Shown: positions 52,096-62,853, numbered from the stretch's first letter. The stretch: 64,000 nucleotides of DNA from CAZKAP01 sp964550895 (GCA_964550895.1 CAZKAP010000011.1:5039-69038), one strand, 5' to 3'. Notes: generated by a model from the sequence alone, not told the origin. Numbers and translations are program-made.

Positions 52096-53142
52096 ATGAA
52101 AAAGACATCACCCGTGCTGGTAACCGGAGCCAGTGGCTATGTTGCCGGATGGCTGGTTAAACGACTCCTACAGGAAGGGTATACCGTACACGGCACCGTT
52201 AGAAACCCGGACAAAACACGCGCGTTACTGGAACTGAGTGAACGCAGTCCGGGTGTTCTCCGCCTTTTCGAGGCCGACTTGCTCGAATCCGGCTCATTTG
52301 CGGAGAGCATGGAGGAGTGCGAGCTAGTATTCCACACGGCCTCCCCATTTAACCTGGACGTGAGCGATGCGGAAAATGAACTCATACAGCCCGCCCTTGA
52401 AGGGACAAGAAATGTACTGGAGCAGGCTAATGCTAATACTTCCGTTCGGCGGATTATCCTAACCTCCAGTGTAGCGGCCATGTATGGGGATAATGCGGAT
52501 CTGAAATCCAATCCCAGGGGCTGCTATAGCGAACAGGACTGGAATACTACTTCCTCAATTAAACACCAGCCTTATCCGTATTCCAAGCTGCTGGCGGAAA
52601 AGGAAGCCTGGAAACTGGCCGAATCTCAGGATCGCTGGAAACTCTTGGTCATCAACCCTACCTTCGTACTCGGTCCGGCCATTAACCCCCTGTCGGTGAG
52701 TTCACAGAGTTTTAAGCTGATCACTCAGCTCGGGGACAGCACCTTAAAGTCAGGGGTGCCGAATATTGGCATGGGTCTCGTGGATGTGCGGGATGTAGCG
52801 GAGGCTCATTATCAGGCCGCCATACGTCCGGACGCACAAGGCAGACACGTAGTTCACGCACACAATGGATCATTCGGAGAAATTGCGCGGGTATTACGTG
52901 AGCACTACGGAGACCGTTACCCCATCCCCAAAAGGAACATGCCCAAACTCGCTGCCTTGATCTTCGGTCCCCTGGTTAATAAGGGAATCACCAGAAAATA
53001 CATTAGCCGTAACCTGAATTTGCCCTTTTGCGCGGATAATACCAAGAGTCGTGAAAAACTGGGGATGAGCTACCGCCCACTGGAAGAGACTCTGACTGAC
53101 ATGTTCGACCAAATGATCGAAAGCGGATTATTCAAAGGGTGA
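52096..53142 (+). CDS. NAD(P)-dependent extended SDR, dihydroflavonol-4-reductase-like
   Basis: A 348-residue extended short-chain dehydrogenase. The cofactor motif is VTGASGYVAGWLVKRLL (residues 9-25), followed by VRNPDK and the catalytic tyrosine-lysine in YPYSK, with a serine in LTSSVAAMYG. The pattern fits the dihydroflavonol-4-reductase/cinnamoyl-CoA reductase branch (epimerase family PF01370), which in bacteria reduces aldehydes or ketones of unknown physiological substrates. The ATG at 52096 was chosen over 52027 because the cofactor motif then lies near the N-terminus. It stands alone after prfC, and its end is followed by a strong hairpin. Confidence 0.85.
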   Translation: MKKTSPVLVTGASGYVAGWLVKRLLQEGYTVHGTVRNPDKTRALLELSERSPGVLRLFEADLLESGSFAESMEECELVFHTASPFNLDVSDAENELIQPALEGTRNVLEQANANTSVRRIILTSSVAAMYGDNADLKSNPRGCYSEQDWNTTSSIKHQPYPYSKLLAEKEAWKLAESQDRWKLLVINPTFVLGPAINPLSVSSQSFKLITQLGDSTLKSGVPNIGMGLVDVRDVAEAHYQAAIRPDAQGRHVVHAHNGSFGEIARVLREHYGDRYPIPKRNMPKLAALIFGPLVNKGITRKYISRNLNLPFCADNTKSREKLGMSYRPLEETLTDMFDQMIESGLFKG

Positions 53143-53154
53143 ACCCTGAAATCA

Positions 53155-53187
53155 TTGAGGGCCATCCGATATACGGATCGCCCTCAA
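53155..53187. terminator. Hairpin between the SDR and DUF3467 genes
   Basis: Stem TTGAGGGC / GCCCTCAA enclosing a second stem ATCCG / CGGAT with loop ATATA. No T-run follows on either strand, so it may be a T-poor bidirectional terminator or a stabilising hairpin between convergent genes. Confidence 0.45.
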
Positions 53188-53229
53188 CTATCTAGATAAC
53201 ACTCAACTTACTTTTCTTGTAGGCCTGTA

Positions 53230-53541
53230 CTAAGCCTCACCCGCAGGACCGAAATTCAGAGGAATACTCGGTTGATCGTAATCCTTAATCGCCCCATGCG
53301 CGCTCTCGAATCGCTGCACATTCTCTCCAAGCGCCTTGAGAAATTTCTTGGCGTGCATGGGAGTAAGAACAATTCTGCTCTTGACTCGTGCCTTGGGAGC
53401 TCCAGGCATCAAATTTATGAAGTCAATCACAAATTCCTGTGCGGAGTGATTAATAATAGCCAGATTCGAATAGGTGCCTTCCGCGGTTTCGGCGTCCAGC
53501 TCAATATTGATCTGCTGTTTTCCCTTGTTCTGTTCAGACAT
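53230..53541 (-). CDS. DUF3467 protein
   Basis: A 103-residue soluble protein of DUF3467. It has a beta-rich body, GTYSNLAIINHSAQEFVIDF, and MPGAPKARVKSRIVLTPMHAKKFL. The family is conserved in Bacteroidota and is commonly found beside rpoC. Here it starts 10 bases after the rpoC stop on the same strand and is the last gene of the ribosomal-RNA-polymerase cluster. No function is known, and there is no signal peptide or catalytic motif. Confidence 0.88.
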   Translation of the reverse strand: MSEQNKGKQQINIELDAETAEGTYSNLAIINHSAQEFVIDFINLMPGAPKARVKSRIVLTPMHAKKFLKALGENVQRFESAHGAIKDYDQPSIPLNFGPAGEA

Positions 53542-53551
53542 AGTGCAGTTT

Positions 53552-56500
53552 TTAGAACTTCAGGGCTTCCTTGCGGGCCATGATCTCATCGTATTCTTCC
53601 TTGGATCCGACTATGATGTGGTCGTAATCCCTCATACCCGTACCGGCGGGAATCTTGTGCCCTACGATCACATTCTCCTTCAAACCTTCCAACGTATCGA
53701 CCTTACCGGCTACGGCCGCCTCGTTAAGCACCTTGGTAGTCTCCTGGAAGGAGGCCGCCGATATGAACGATTTGGTCTGTAGGGAAGCTCGGGTTATACC
53801 CTGGAGAATAGGCGTGGCCGTTGCAGCAACCGCATCGCGTGCCTCCACCAGGTTCTTATCGGATCGCTTGAGTTGGGAGTTTTCGTCCCTCAGTTCCCTC
53901 GCCGTTATGATCTGTCCGGGCTTGAGGCGTTCAGAATCTCCGGCATCCTCCACGACCTTTTTGCCAAAGATGGAATCGTTCTCTTCGATGAAGTCGTCTT
54001 TGTGCACCAGCTGGTTTTCCAAAAACAACGTATCCCCTGCATCCTCGATACGCACCTTCCTCATCATCTGGCGAACGACGACTTCGAAGTGCTTGTCGTT
54101 GATCTTGACTCCCTGCAGTCGGTATACCTCCTGGATCTCGTTCACCAGGTATTGCTGCACGGCACTCGGGCCTTTAATAGCGAGTATATCCTCCGGAGTT
54201 ATCGAACCGTCTGACAAGGCCATACCGGCTCGCACATAGTCGTTCTCCTGAACCAGGATCTGGTTGGATAGCTTCACCAGGTATTTTTTGACTTCACCCA
54301 GCTTGGATTCAATAATGATCTCGCGATTACCCCGCTTGATCTTTCCGAAAGAAACCACCCCGTCAATCTCGGTAACAACGGCCGGATTGGACGGGTTCCG
54401 AGCCTCGAAGAGTTCGGTTACTCTTGGCAGACCCCCTGTAATATCGCCGGCCTTAGCCGATTTTCTTGGAATCTTTACCAGAACCTTTCCTTCCTTGATC
54501 TTATCCCCTTCGTCCACCATGATATGCGAACCTACGGGCAGGTTGTACGATCGAAGGGTTTCACCCTTACCATTCTTAATCAAAAGGGTAGGTATGAGTT
54601 TCTTGTTCCTGGATTCGGATATTACCTTCTCCTGGAAACCGGTCTGCTCATCTATTTCTACCTGATAAGTCACACCCTGTTCGATATTCTCGTAGCCGAT
54701 CTTACCGGCGAATTCGGATATAATCACTCCGTTGTAGGGGTCCCACTGACAGATCAGGTCTCCCTGCTGCAGTTTCTGACCGTTTTTTATAAACAGTTGG
54801 GATCCGTAAGGAATGTTGTGTGTACTCAGGGTAATGCCCGTCTTCTCATCGACGATCTTGACCTCCGAAGTACGTGAAATCACGACCTCAGGGGTGACTC
54901 CTTTAGACGAATCGACTTCTTCGGGGGACTTCACCGTTCTCAAATCCTCAATTTCGGCAACACCGGCGAACTTGGACTCCAGTCGGTTCTCCTCCGATAT
55001 GTTACCGGCTATTCCCCCTACGTGAAAAGTTCGCAGGGTCAACTGAGTACCGGGTTCACCAATCGACTGGGCGGCAATCACCCCTACGGCCTCACCGCGC
55101 TGAACCATGCGATTGGTCGAGAGGTTCCGTCCGTAGCATTTCGCGCAGATGCCCTTTTTCGCTTCACAGGTGAGTGGAGAGCGCACTTCTACCCTTTCGA
55201 TGGGCGATGCCTCAATCTTCCGGACATGCCCCTCCTCGATCTGTATACCAGCCTCGACTATCAATTCCTCCGTCAGAGGATTGTAGACATCGTTCAGAGA
55301 TACCCGGCCCAGGATACGCTCGCCCAGGGATTCGACGACTTCCTCGTTCTTCTTGAGTGACTCGACCTCGATGCCCCTTAGGGTCTCGCAGTCTTCGGTA
55401 TTGATAATCACGTCCTGGGAAACATCCACCAATCGGCGGGTAAGGTAACCGGCATCTGCGGTCTTGAGGGCCGTATCGGCCAGACCCTTACGGGCTCCGT
55501 GCGTGGAGATAAAATACTCCAGGATACTCAGTCCTTCCTTGAAGTTGGAGAGTATGGGGTTTTCGATAATCTCTCCACCTCCTGCAGTCGACTTTTTAGG
55601 CTTGGCCATCAGACCGCGCATTCCGGTCAGCTGACGGATCTGTTCTTTGGAACCTCGCGCACCGGAATCGAGCATCATGTACACCGAATTGAAGCCCTGC
55701 TGATCCTCCCGTATGTTCTTCATGGCGAGCTCTGTCAGCATGGCGTTAGTGCTTGTCCAGACATCGATCACCTGATTGTATCGCTCGTTGTTGGTAATCA
55801 GACCCATGTTATAGTTGGCCATAATACCATCCACCTGTTCATTGGCAGATTCGATCATTCCTTGCTTATCCTCGGGTATGATGATGTCTCCGAGGCTGAA
55901 GGACAGTCCTCCCTTGAAGGCGAACTCGTAGCCCATAGACTTGATCCGGTCGAGGAATTCGGCTGTTCGCGGTACATCCGTAACTGAGAGTATATCTCCG
56001 ATAATGTTTCGGAGTGTCTTCTTGTTGAGTACCTGATTGATGAACCCTGCCTCCTCGGGTACGACCCGGTTAAAAAGTACCCGTCCGACGGTCGTATCTA
56101 TAATCTGATAGACCAATTCACCCTCCTCGTTGAAGTCCTTTGCCCGGACTTTAATTCCCGCGTTCAGGTTCACACGATTTTCGTTGAAAGCGATGAGCAC
56201 CTCTTCGTCAGAGTAAAAGGTCAGGCCTTCTCCTTGGATGGGGACTTCGGGTGTGGACTCCCGCTTCTTGGTCATGTAATAGAGTCCGAGTACCATATCC
56301 TGAGAGGGAACGGTAATCGGAGAGCCATTGGCCGGATTCAGGATGTTCTGAGAAGCCAGCATGAGCATCTGCGCCTCGAGTATGGCTTCGGGGCCGAGAG
56401 GCAGGTGCACTGCCATCTGGTCTCCGTCGAAATCCGCATTGAAGGCCGTACAAGCCAGGGGATGCAGACGAATCGCCTTACCCTCGATCAGTCGGGGCTG

Positions 56501-57840
56501 AAAGGCCTGTATACCGAGGCGGTGAAGTGTGGGGGCCCGGTTCAGAAGCACGGGGTGTCCCTTCAGTACATTTTCCAGGATGTCCCAAACGACGGGTTCC
56601 TTCTTGTCGATTATTTTCTTGGCTGATTTTACCGTTTTCACAATTCCGCGCTCAATGAGCTTGCGGATANNNNNNNNNNAGGCCGCACTCGTATAATTTC
56701 ATTTCGGGACCGACGACGATCACGGATCGGGCGGAATAATCCACACGCTTACCTAGCAGGTTCTGCCGGAAGCGGCCTTGCTTTCCTTTCAGGGAATCCG
56801 AAAGGGACTTGAGGGGGCGGTTCGATTCCGTTTTAACCGCGGAAGCCTTACGCGTGTTATCGAATAGCGAATCCACAGCCTCCTGCAGCATCCGCTTCTC
56901 GTTTCTCAGTATAACCTCAGGCGCCTTGATCTCCATGAGTCTCTTGAGGCNNNNNNNNNNTATTCCGGATAATGACCCTCCTGTAGAGATCGTTCAGGTC
57001 GGAGGTCGCAAAACGTCCACCATCCAGGGGTACCAAAGGACGCAGCTCCGGCGGGATTACCGGGATCACCTTCATGATCATCCACTCGGGACGGTTCTCC
57101 CGATTCATCTGGGATTCCCTGAGAGACTCCACCACCTGAAGCCTTTTGAGCGCCTCGGTCTTGCGCTGCTTCGAGGTCTCCGTATTGGCCTTGTGGCGAA
57201 GGTCGTAGGACAATTGGTCCAGATCGATCCGGGCCAGGAGGTCGATCAGACATTCTGCCCCCATCTTCGCGATGAACTTGTTGGGATCGGAATCCTCCAG
57301 GTACTGGTTCTCAGGCGGCAGGCTATCTACGATGTTCAGATACTCTTCTTCCGAAAGGAACTCCATCTTCTTGAGTGGCTCCCCTTCGGCATTCTTGGCT
57401 TCTCCGGGTTGGATCACCACGTAACGCTCGTAATAGATAATCATGTCGAGCTTCTTAGAGGGAAGTCCGAGCAGATATCCAATTTTGTTGGGCAGGGAAC
57501 GGAAATACCAGATATGGGCTACCGGTACGACCAGGTTGATGTGACCTACGCGGTCACGCCTTACCTTTTTCTCTGTAACTTCCACGCCGCAGCGATCGCA
57601 AACGATACCGCGGTAGCGGATACGCTTATACTTACCGCATCCGCACTCGTAATCCTTGACCGGACCAAATATACGCTCGCAAAACAGACCGTCCCGCTCA
57701 GGTTTATGAGTTCGGTAATTGATAGTTTCAGGCTTCAGCACCTCGCCAAAAGACTCCTTGAGAATCGCTTCGGGTGAAGACAATCCGATAGAAATCTTGT
57801 TAAAGGGCTTGGGTGCGTTGCTTTCTTTTATTCTGGCCAT
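53552..57840 (-). CDS. rpoC: DNA-directed RNA polymerase subunit beta' (two assembly gaps)
   Basis: The beta' subunit; expected length in Bacteroidota is about 1430 residues, and the span fits. The N-terminal zinc site is CGCGKYKRIRYRGIVCDRCG, the catalytic Mg motif is NADFDGDQMAVH, and a second zinc site is around CEAKKGICAKC. The frame is broken by two 10-N gaps at 56951-56960 and 56670-56679, giving three apparent pieces. Across the first gap the known family sequence NNRLKRL implies only 3 bases are missing; across the second, CGL...YKPFIIRKL implies about 39 bases missing. It is one intact gene with assembly gaps, not a pseudogene. It follows rpoB by 56 bases. Confidence 0.95.
56670..56679. 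other. Assembly gap (10 N) inside rpoC
   Basis: Ten N placeholder bases. Flanking coding sequence YECGL on one side and IRKLIERG on the other suggests about 39 bases (13 codons: PKDMAAELYKPF-type block) are absent, so the gap length is arbitrary. Confidence 0.9.
56951..56960. other. Assembly gap (10 N) inside rpoC
   Basis: Ten N placeholder bases. Flanking sequence VIIRN and LKRLMEIK agrees with a family block NRLKRL in which only 3 bases would be missing. Confidence 0.9.
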
Positions 57841-57896
57841 AATGAGAACCTGATAGTGTAATTAATGTAAATCAGTTTTGTTGTAAACGCCTAGCG

Positions 57897-60800
57897 CTAT
57901 TCCTCCAGTCGGATATCCAGTCCGAGTCCTTTGAGCTCATGCATCAGTACATTGAACGACTCGGGCAGTCCGGGCTCCGGCATGGTTTCTCCCTTCACAA
58001 TGGTTTCGTAGGTCTTCGCCCTACCCATTACATCGTCCGATTTAACGGTAAGGATTTCCCGCAGTGTGGATGAGGCTCCGTAGGCCTCCAGTGCCCATAC
58101 CTCCATCTCTCCGAATCGCTGGCCTCCGAACTGGGCCTTACCACCAAGCGGCTGCTGGGTAATCAGGGAATACGGTCCGATGGATCGTGCGTGCATCTTA
58201 TCATCGACCATATGGCCGAGCTTCAGCATATAAATGACCCCAACTGTGGCAGGCTGGTCGAAACGTTCTCCCGTACCGCCGTCGTAAAGGTAGGTGTGGC
58301 CGAAACGCGGCACGCCGGCTTCGTCGGTCAGTTCGTTGATCTCGTCCAGGGTAGCACCGTCGAAAATCGGGGTGGCAAATTTCTTGCCGAGATTCTTACC
58401 TGCCCATCCAAGTACCGTTTCGTATATCTGTCCGATGTTCATCCGCGATGGTACTCCCAGGGGGTTGAGCACGATGTCCACAGGGGTACCGTCCTCGAGG
58501 AAAGGCATGTCCTCCTGTCGTACGATTCGGGCTACGATGCCCTTGTTTCCGTGACGACCGGCCATCTTATCTCCTACCTTGAGCTTGCGCTTTTTGGCGA
58601 TATATACCTTGGCCAGCTTCATGATTCCCGCGGGCAGTTCGTCTCCGACCGAGATGGTAAACTTGTCCCTTCTCAGGTTACCCTGCAGGTCATTCAGCTT
58701 AATCTTGTAATTGTGCAGCAGGTCCGCAACGAGTACGTTAGCCTTGTCGTCTCCGGACCACTGTCCGCCCACCAGGTGAACAAAATCGTCCACAGAGTTG
58801 AGCATTTTAATCGTATACTTTTTTCCCTTGGGCAGCACCTCCTCGCCCAGGTCGTTGGTCACCCCCATACAGGTCTTACCACCGACGATCTGAAACAACT
58901 TGTCGACCAGTATGTCTTTCAGCTGCTGGAATTTGACCTCGTACTCCATCTCGAGTTTGGAGATGGCCTCCTTATCTTCGGTACGCCGTCTCTTGTCCTT
59001 GATCGATCTCGAAAAGAGCTTCTTGTCAATGACCACTCCGGAAAGGGATGGCGAAGCCTTCAGTGAGGCATCCTTTACATCCCCTGCCTTGTCACCAAAG
59101 ATGGCTCTTAGGAGTTTCTCCTCAGGGGTGGGATCACTCTCGCCCTTGGGCGTGATTTTACCGATCAGGATGTCCCCGGGCTTCACCTCGGCACCTATGC
59201 GGATCATACCGTTCTCGTCCAGTTCCCTGGTGGCTTCCTCGGAAACATTGGGTATGTCGTTGGTCAGTTCCTCCGCGCCCAGCTTGGTGTCCCGTACCTC
59301 CAGTGAATACTCGTCTATGTGTATGGAGGTGAAGATGTCCTCGCGAACCACCTTTTCGGATATCACGATGGCGTCCTCGAAGTTGTAGCCCTTCCAGGGC
59401 ATGAAGGCCACCTGCATGTTCCTCCCCAGTGCCAGCTCTCCCTGCTGGGTAGCATAGCCCTCACAGAGTACCTGCCCTTTCTCTACCTTATCGCCTTTCT
59501 TCACGATGGGCTTCAGGTTGATGCTGGTGCCCTGATTGGTCTTGCGGAACTTGATCAGATTATACGTTCGGAATTCTTCCTCGAAGCTCACCAGCCTTTC
59601 TTCTTCCGTGCGATCGTATTTTATGATGATCTTCTGAGCATCCACGTAGTCCACGACTCCGTCTTCCTCTGCATTGAGCAGCACCCTGGAGTCCTTGGCT
59701 ACCTGCCGCTCCAGTCCGGTTCCGACTATGGGGGAATCGGGACGTAGCAGTGGCACGGCCTGGCGCATCATGTTTGATCCCATGAGCGCACGGTTTGCAT
59801 CATCGTGCTCCAGGAAAGGAATCAGCGAAGCCGAAATCGAGGCAATTTGGTTGGGTGCCACGTCCGTATAGTGGATGTCCGTTGGCTCTACCACGGGAAA
59901 GTCACCCTCCTCCCGGGCAATGACCTTATCGGAATCTATGGTACCGTCCTTCTTCAACGGAATATTGGCCTGGGCTATCTTCCGCTCCTCTTCCTCCTCT
60001 GCGCTGAGGTAGATGAATTCCTTAACGTTGACTTTGCCGTCCTTCACCTCCCGGTAAGGGGTCTCCAGGAATCCCATAGGATTGACCTTAGCAAATACCG
60101 AAAGGGAGGAAATCAGTCCTATATTCGGACCTTCGGGCGTCTCAATCGGACAGAGTCTTCCGTAATGGGTGTAGTGAACATCACGGACCTCAAATCCGGC
60201 ACGCTCCCTGGAAAGACCTCCCGGTCCAAGGGCAGACAGCCTTCTTTTGTGGGTAATCTCAGCAAGCGGATTGGTCTGATCCATGAATTGCGAGAGCTGG
60301 TTGGTCCCGAAGAACGAATTGATCACCGAAGACAAGGTCTTGGCATTGATAAGGTCTATAGGAGTAAACACCTCGTTATCCCGGACGTTCATACGTTCGC
60401 GTATGGTTCTGGCCATTCGGGCCAGGCCCACACCGAATTGCTGGGACAGCTGCTCTCCTACCGTACGGACCCGGCGGTTGGACAGGTGGTCGATATCGTC
60501 GATTTCGGCCTTGGAGTTGATCAGTTCGATCAGGTACTTGATAATGGTAATGATATCTTCCCGGGTGAGGACCTGCTTGTCCATGCCAATGTCCAACCCC
60601 AGTTTCTTGTTCATCCGATAGCGTCCCACCTCGCCCAGATTGTAGCGCTGGTCGCTGAAGAACAATTTGTCGATTATACCCCGGGCCGTTTCCTCATCGG
60701 GCGGTTCTGCGTTTCGGAGCTGGCGGTAGATGTGCTCTACGGCCTCCTTCTCTGAGTTGGTGGGATCCTTCTGCAGCGTATTGTGTATGATGGCGTAATC

Positions 60801-61706
60801 CGATTGTGCGGCACTCTCCTTGTGCAGGAGTATGGTCTTGACGTCGGCCTCCAGTATTTGCTCGATATGTTCCTTTTCCAGCACGGTATCGCGATCGAGG
60901 ACGATTTCGTTTCTTTCAATGGAAACCACCTCACCGGTATCCTCGTCCACAAAATCCTCGTGCCAGGTATTCAGTACTCTTGCTGCCAGCTTGCGACCCA
61001 TTACCTTGTTCAGGCCCGTCTTGGACACCTTAACCTCTTCCGAGAGGTCGAAGATTTCCAGGATGTCCTTGTCCCGCTCATAACCTATGGCCCTGAACAG
61101 GGTGGTTACCGGCAGTTTCTTCTTCCGGTCGATGTAGGCGTACATCACGCCATTGATATCCGTGGCAAATTCGATCCAGGAACCCTTGAATGGAATCACC
61201 CGGGCCGAGTACAACTTGGTACCGTTGGCGTGAAAACTCTGTCCAAAGAACACCCCGGGAGAACGGTGCAACTGAGACACCACCACGCGTTCCGCTCCAT
61301 TGATCACAAAGGTGCCGCTGGGGGTCATGTAGGGTATGGTACCCAGGTAAACGTCCTGTACTATGGTTTCGAAATCCTCGTGCTCAGGATCGGTGCAGTA
61401 CAGTTTGAGACGGGCCTTGAGGGGTACGCTGTAGGTGAGTCCCCGCTCAATACACTCCTGTATGGAATAACGCGGAGGGTCTACAAAGTAATCCAGGAAT
61501 TCCAGGACAAACTGATTCCGCGTATCCGTAATGGGGAAGTTCTCCATGAAGGTGTGGTACAGCCCTTCGTCCCCTCTCTGATCCGACTTGGTCTCTAACT
61601 GGAAAAAGTCCTGGAAGGATTTGATTTGTATGTCGAGAAAATCGGGATAATTCGGTATGTTTTGTGCGGATGCGAAAGATACTCTTTCGGAAGTGTTTTT
61701 AGACAT
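57897..61706 (-). CDS. rpoB: DNA-directed RNA polymerase subunit beta
   Basis: The 1269-residue beta subunit. Recognisable blocks include the rifampicin region QLSQFMDQTNPLAEITHKRR and SALGPGG, with the residues equivalent to E. coli D516, H526 and S531 unchanged (drug-sensitive type), the GDKMAGRHGNKG block near the active site, and the C-terminus ELKGLGLDIRLEE that meets beta'. The length is typical for Bacteroidota. It starts 187 bases after the rplL stop, a gap that contains three hairpins and possibly an attenuator, and continues into rpoC after 56 bases. Confidence 0.97.
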   Translation of the reverse strand: MSKNTSERVSFASAQNIPNYPDFLDIQIKSFQDFFQLETKSDQRGDEGLYHTFMENFPITDTRNQFVLEFLDYFVDPPRYSIQECIERGLTYSVPLKARLKLYCTDPEHEDFETIVQDVYLGTIPYMTPSGTFVINGAERVVVSQLHRSPGVFFGQSFHANGTKLYSARVIPFKGSWIEFATDINGVMYAYIDRKKKLPVTTLFRAIGYERDKDILEIFDLSEEVKVSKTGLNKVMGRKLAARVLNTWHEDFVDEDTGEVVSIERNEIVLDRDTVLEKEHIEQILEADVKTILLHKESAAQSDYAIIHNTLQKDPTNSEKEAVEHIYRQLRNAEPPDEETARGIIDKLFFSDQRYNLGEVGRYRMNKKLGLDIGMDKQVLTREDIITIIKYLIELINSKAEIDDIDHLSNRRVRTVGEQLSQQFGVGLARMARTIRERMNVRDNEVFTPIDLINAKTLSSVINSFFGTNQLSQFMDQTNPLAEITHKRRLSALGPGGLSRERAGFEVRDVHYTHYGRLCPIETPEGPNIGLISSLSVFAKVNPMGFLETPYREVKDGKVNVKEFIYLSAEEEEERKIAQANIPLKKDGTIDSDKVIAREEGDFPVVEPTDIHYTDVAPNQIASISASLIPFLEHDDANRALMGSNMMRQAVPLLRPDSPIVGTGLERQVAKDSRVLLNAEEDGVVDYVDAQKIIIKYDRTEEERLVSFEEEFRTYNLIKFRKTNQGTSINLKPIVKKGDKVEKGQVLCEGYATQQGELALGRNMQVAFMPWKGYNFEDAIVISEKVVREDIFTSIHIDEYSLEVRDTKLGAEELTNDIPNVSEEATRELDENGMIRIGAEVKPGDILIGKITPKGESDPTPEEKLLRAIFGDKAGDVKDASLKASPSLSGVVIDKKLFSRSIKDKRRRTEDKEAISKLEMEYEVKFQQLKDILVDKLFQIVGGKTCMGVTNDLGEEVLPKGKKYTIKMLNSVDDFVHLVGGQWSGDDKANVLVADLLHNYKIKLNDLQGNLRRDKFTISVGDELPAGIMKLAKVYIAKKRKLKVGDKMAGRHGNKGIVARIVRQEDMPFLEDGTPVDIVLNPLGVPSRMNIGQIYETVLGWAGKNLGKKFATPIFDGATLDEINELTDEAGVPRFGHTYLYDGGTGERFDQPATVGVIYMLKLGHMVDDKMHARSIGPYSLITQQPLGGKAQFGGQRFGEMEVWALEAYGASSTLREILTVKSDDVMGRAKTYETIVKGETMPEPGLPESFNVLMHELKGLGLDIRLEE

Positions 61707-61753
61707 CTATTGAGACAAGTTTAGATCGTAAATACCGTAGTGAGTATTGGGCC

Positions 61754-61875
61754 GTGTACTGCTTCGTACACTTCACCCTGTCTTTACGGGAAAGCTGCCC
61801 GGGTGAAAGCAAAATCCCGTTAATTTCATTAAAAGGGTTAAGGCCTGACCGCCAGAAGCGGAAAGACCTTACCCT
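61754..61875 (-). promoter_or_regulatory. Hairpin-rich rplL-rpoB spacer, possible attenuator/processing site
   Basis: Three adjacent hairpins occupy the 187-base spacer. Nearest rplL (61834-61875): AGGGT-AAGG...CCGC pairs with GCGG...CCTT-ACCCT and is followed on the minus strand by TTTT, a leaky-terminator shape. Middle (61772-61807): TTCACCC / GGGTGAA with inner CTTT/AAAG. Nearest rpoB (61754-61771): GTGTAC / GTACAC. In E. coli the same spacer holds an attenuator and an RNase III site. Confidence 0.5.
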
Positions 61876-61893
61876 TACTTTCGTCAGAGACCG

Positions 61894-62277
61894 TTATGCG
61901 AGCTCAACTTCCGCTCCTGCCTCTTCCAGTGATTTCTTGATTCCCTCAGCCTCGTCCTTGCTAACAGCTTCCTTAACAGCTTTAGGTGCGCTGTCCACAA
62001 TCTCCTTGGCGTCCTTCAGACCCAGTCCGGTCAGTTCCTTAACCAGCTTAACAACAGCCAGTTTGGAGGCTCCCGCAGCCTTCAGGATTACATCAAATTC
62101 AGTTTTCTCCTCCGCGGCCTCTTCGCCACCGCCGCCGGCTCCTCCGCCTGCGGCTACAGCAACGGCTGCAGCTGCTGGCTCAATACCATATTCTTCCTTA
62201 AGAATATCAGCCAGCTCGTTTACTTCCTTTACAGTCAGATTAACCAACTGCTCAGCGAAATCTTTCAAATCTGCCAT
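61894..62277 (-). CDS. rplL: 50S ribosomal protein L7/L12
   Basis: A 127-residue stalk protein. N-terminal dimerisation segment FAEQLVNLTVKEVNELADIL, Ala/Gly-rich hinge (AAAVAVAAGGGAGGGGEE), and C-terminal factor-binding domain with KLAVVKLVKELTGLGLKDAK and the conserved end. It binds elongation factors and L10. It follows rplJ by 42 bases. Confidence 0.97.
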   Translation of the reverse strand: MADLKDFAEQLVNLTVKEVNELADILKEEYGIEPAAAAVAVAAGGGAGGGGEEAAEEKTEFDVILKAAGASKLAVVKLVKELTGLGLKDAKEIVDSAPKAVKEAVSKDEAEGIKKSLEEAGAEVELA

Positions 62278-62319
62278 TTTCGTCGTTTTGTAAAATATAA
62301 ATTAGTAAAAGTGCGTACG

Positions 62320-62838
62320 TTACTCTTTCTCGGACAGGGTCTTCAGGATACCCGCAAGCTTGCCTCCTCCTGATTTCAGTGCAGAAATCACATTCTTGGC
62401 TGGCGATTGCAGCAGGCCAACGATTTCACCGATGACCTCCTCCTTGGACTTGATGTTGACCAGTGCGTCCAGGTAGTCGTCTCCGATGTAGATGGCTTCT
62501 TCCACAAAGGCGCCCTTAAGCAATGGTTTGTCCGATTTTTTTCTGAAATTCTTGATCAGCTTGGCCGGCGCATTACCCGTCTCGGTCAGCATCAGCGACG
62601 TATTGCCCTTAAGGACCTCCGGCAGGTCGCCGAAGTCCCTTTCCGAAGCTTCCATCGCCTTGGCCAGGAGGGTGTTCTTGACCACAGCCAGTTTGATGTC
62701 CGCTTTAAAACAAGCCCGCCTCAGGTCCGATGTAGTACCGGCGTCCAGCCCGGAAATATCCGCCAGATAAATGGTGGGATTCTCCTCCAGCCTGGATTTC
62801 AATTCGTCGATTACTACCGCTTTTTCTTCTCGTGTCAT
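62320..62838 (-). CDS. rplJ: 50S ribosomal protein L10
   Basis: A 172-residue L10 that anchors the L7/L12 stalk and, in many bacteria, represses its own mRNA. The N-terminal region MTREEKAVVIDELKSRLEENP and NTLLAKAM are typical, and the C-terminal helix that holds L12 dimers is present. The gap to rplA is only 15 bases, so no separate rplJ leader with the classical L10-binding kink-turn exists here. Confidence 0.97.
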   Translation of the reverse strand: MTREEKAVVIDELKSRLEENPTIYLADISGLDAGTTSDLRRACFKADIKLAVVKNTLLAKAMEASERDFGDLPEVLKGNTSLMLTETGNAPAKLIKNFRKKSDKPLLKGAFVEEAIYIGDDYLDALVNIKSKEEVIGEIVGLLQSPAKNVISALKSGGGKLAGILKTLSEKE

Positions 62839-62853
62839 GATCTGGAGTCTTGT

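Noticed and set aside
56641..57840. rpoC as a frameshifted pseudogene split into three parts
   Set aside because: Breaks coincide exactly with two 10-N gaps, and flanking residues continue the RpoC family sequence; the gene is essential.
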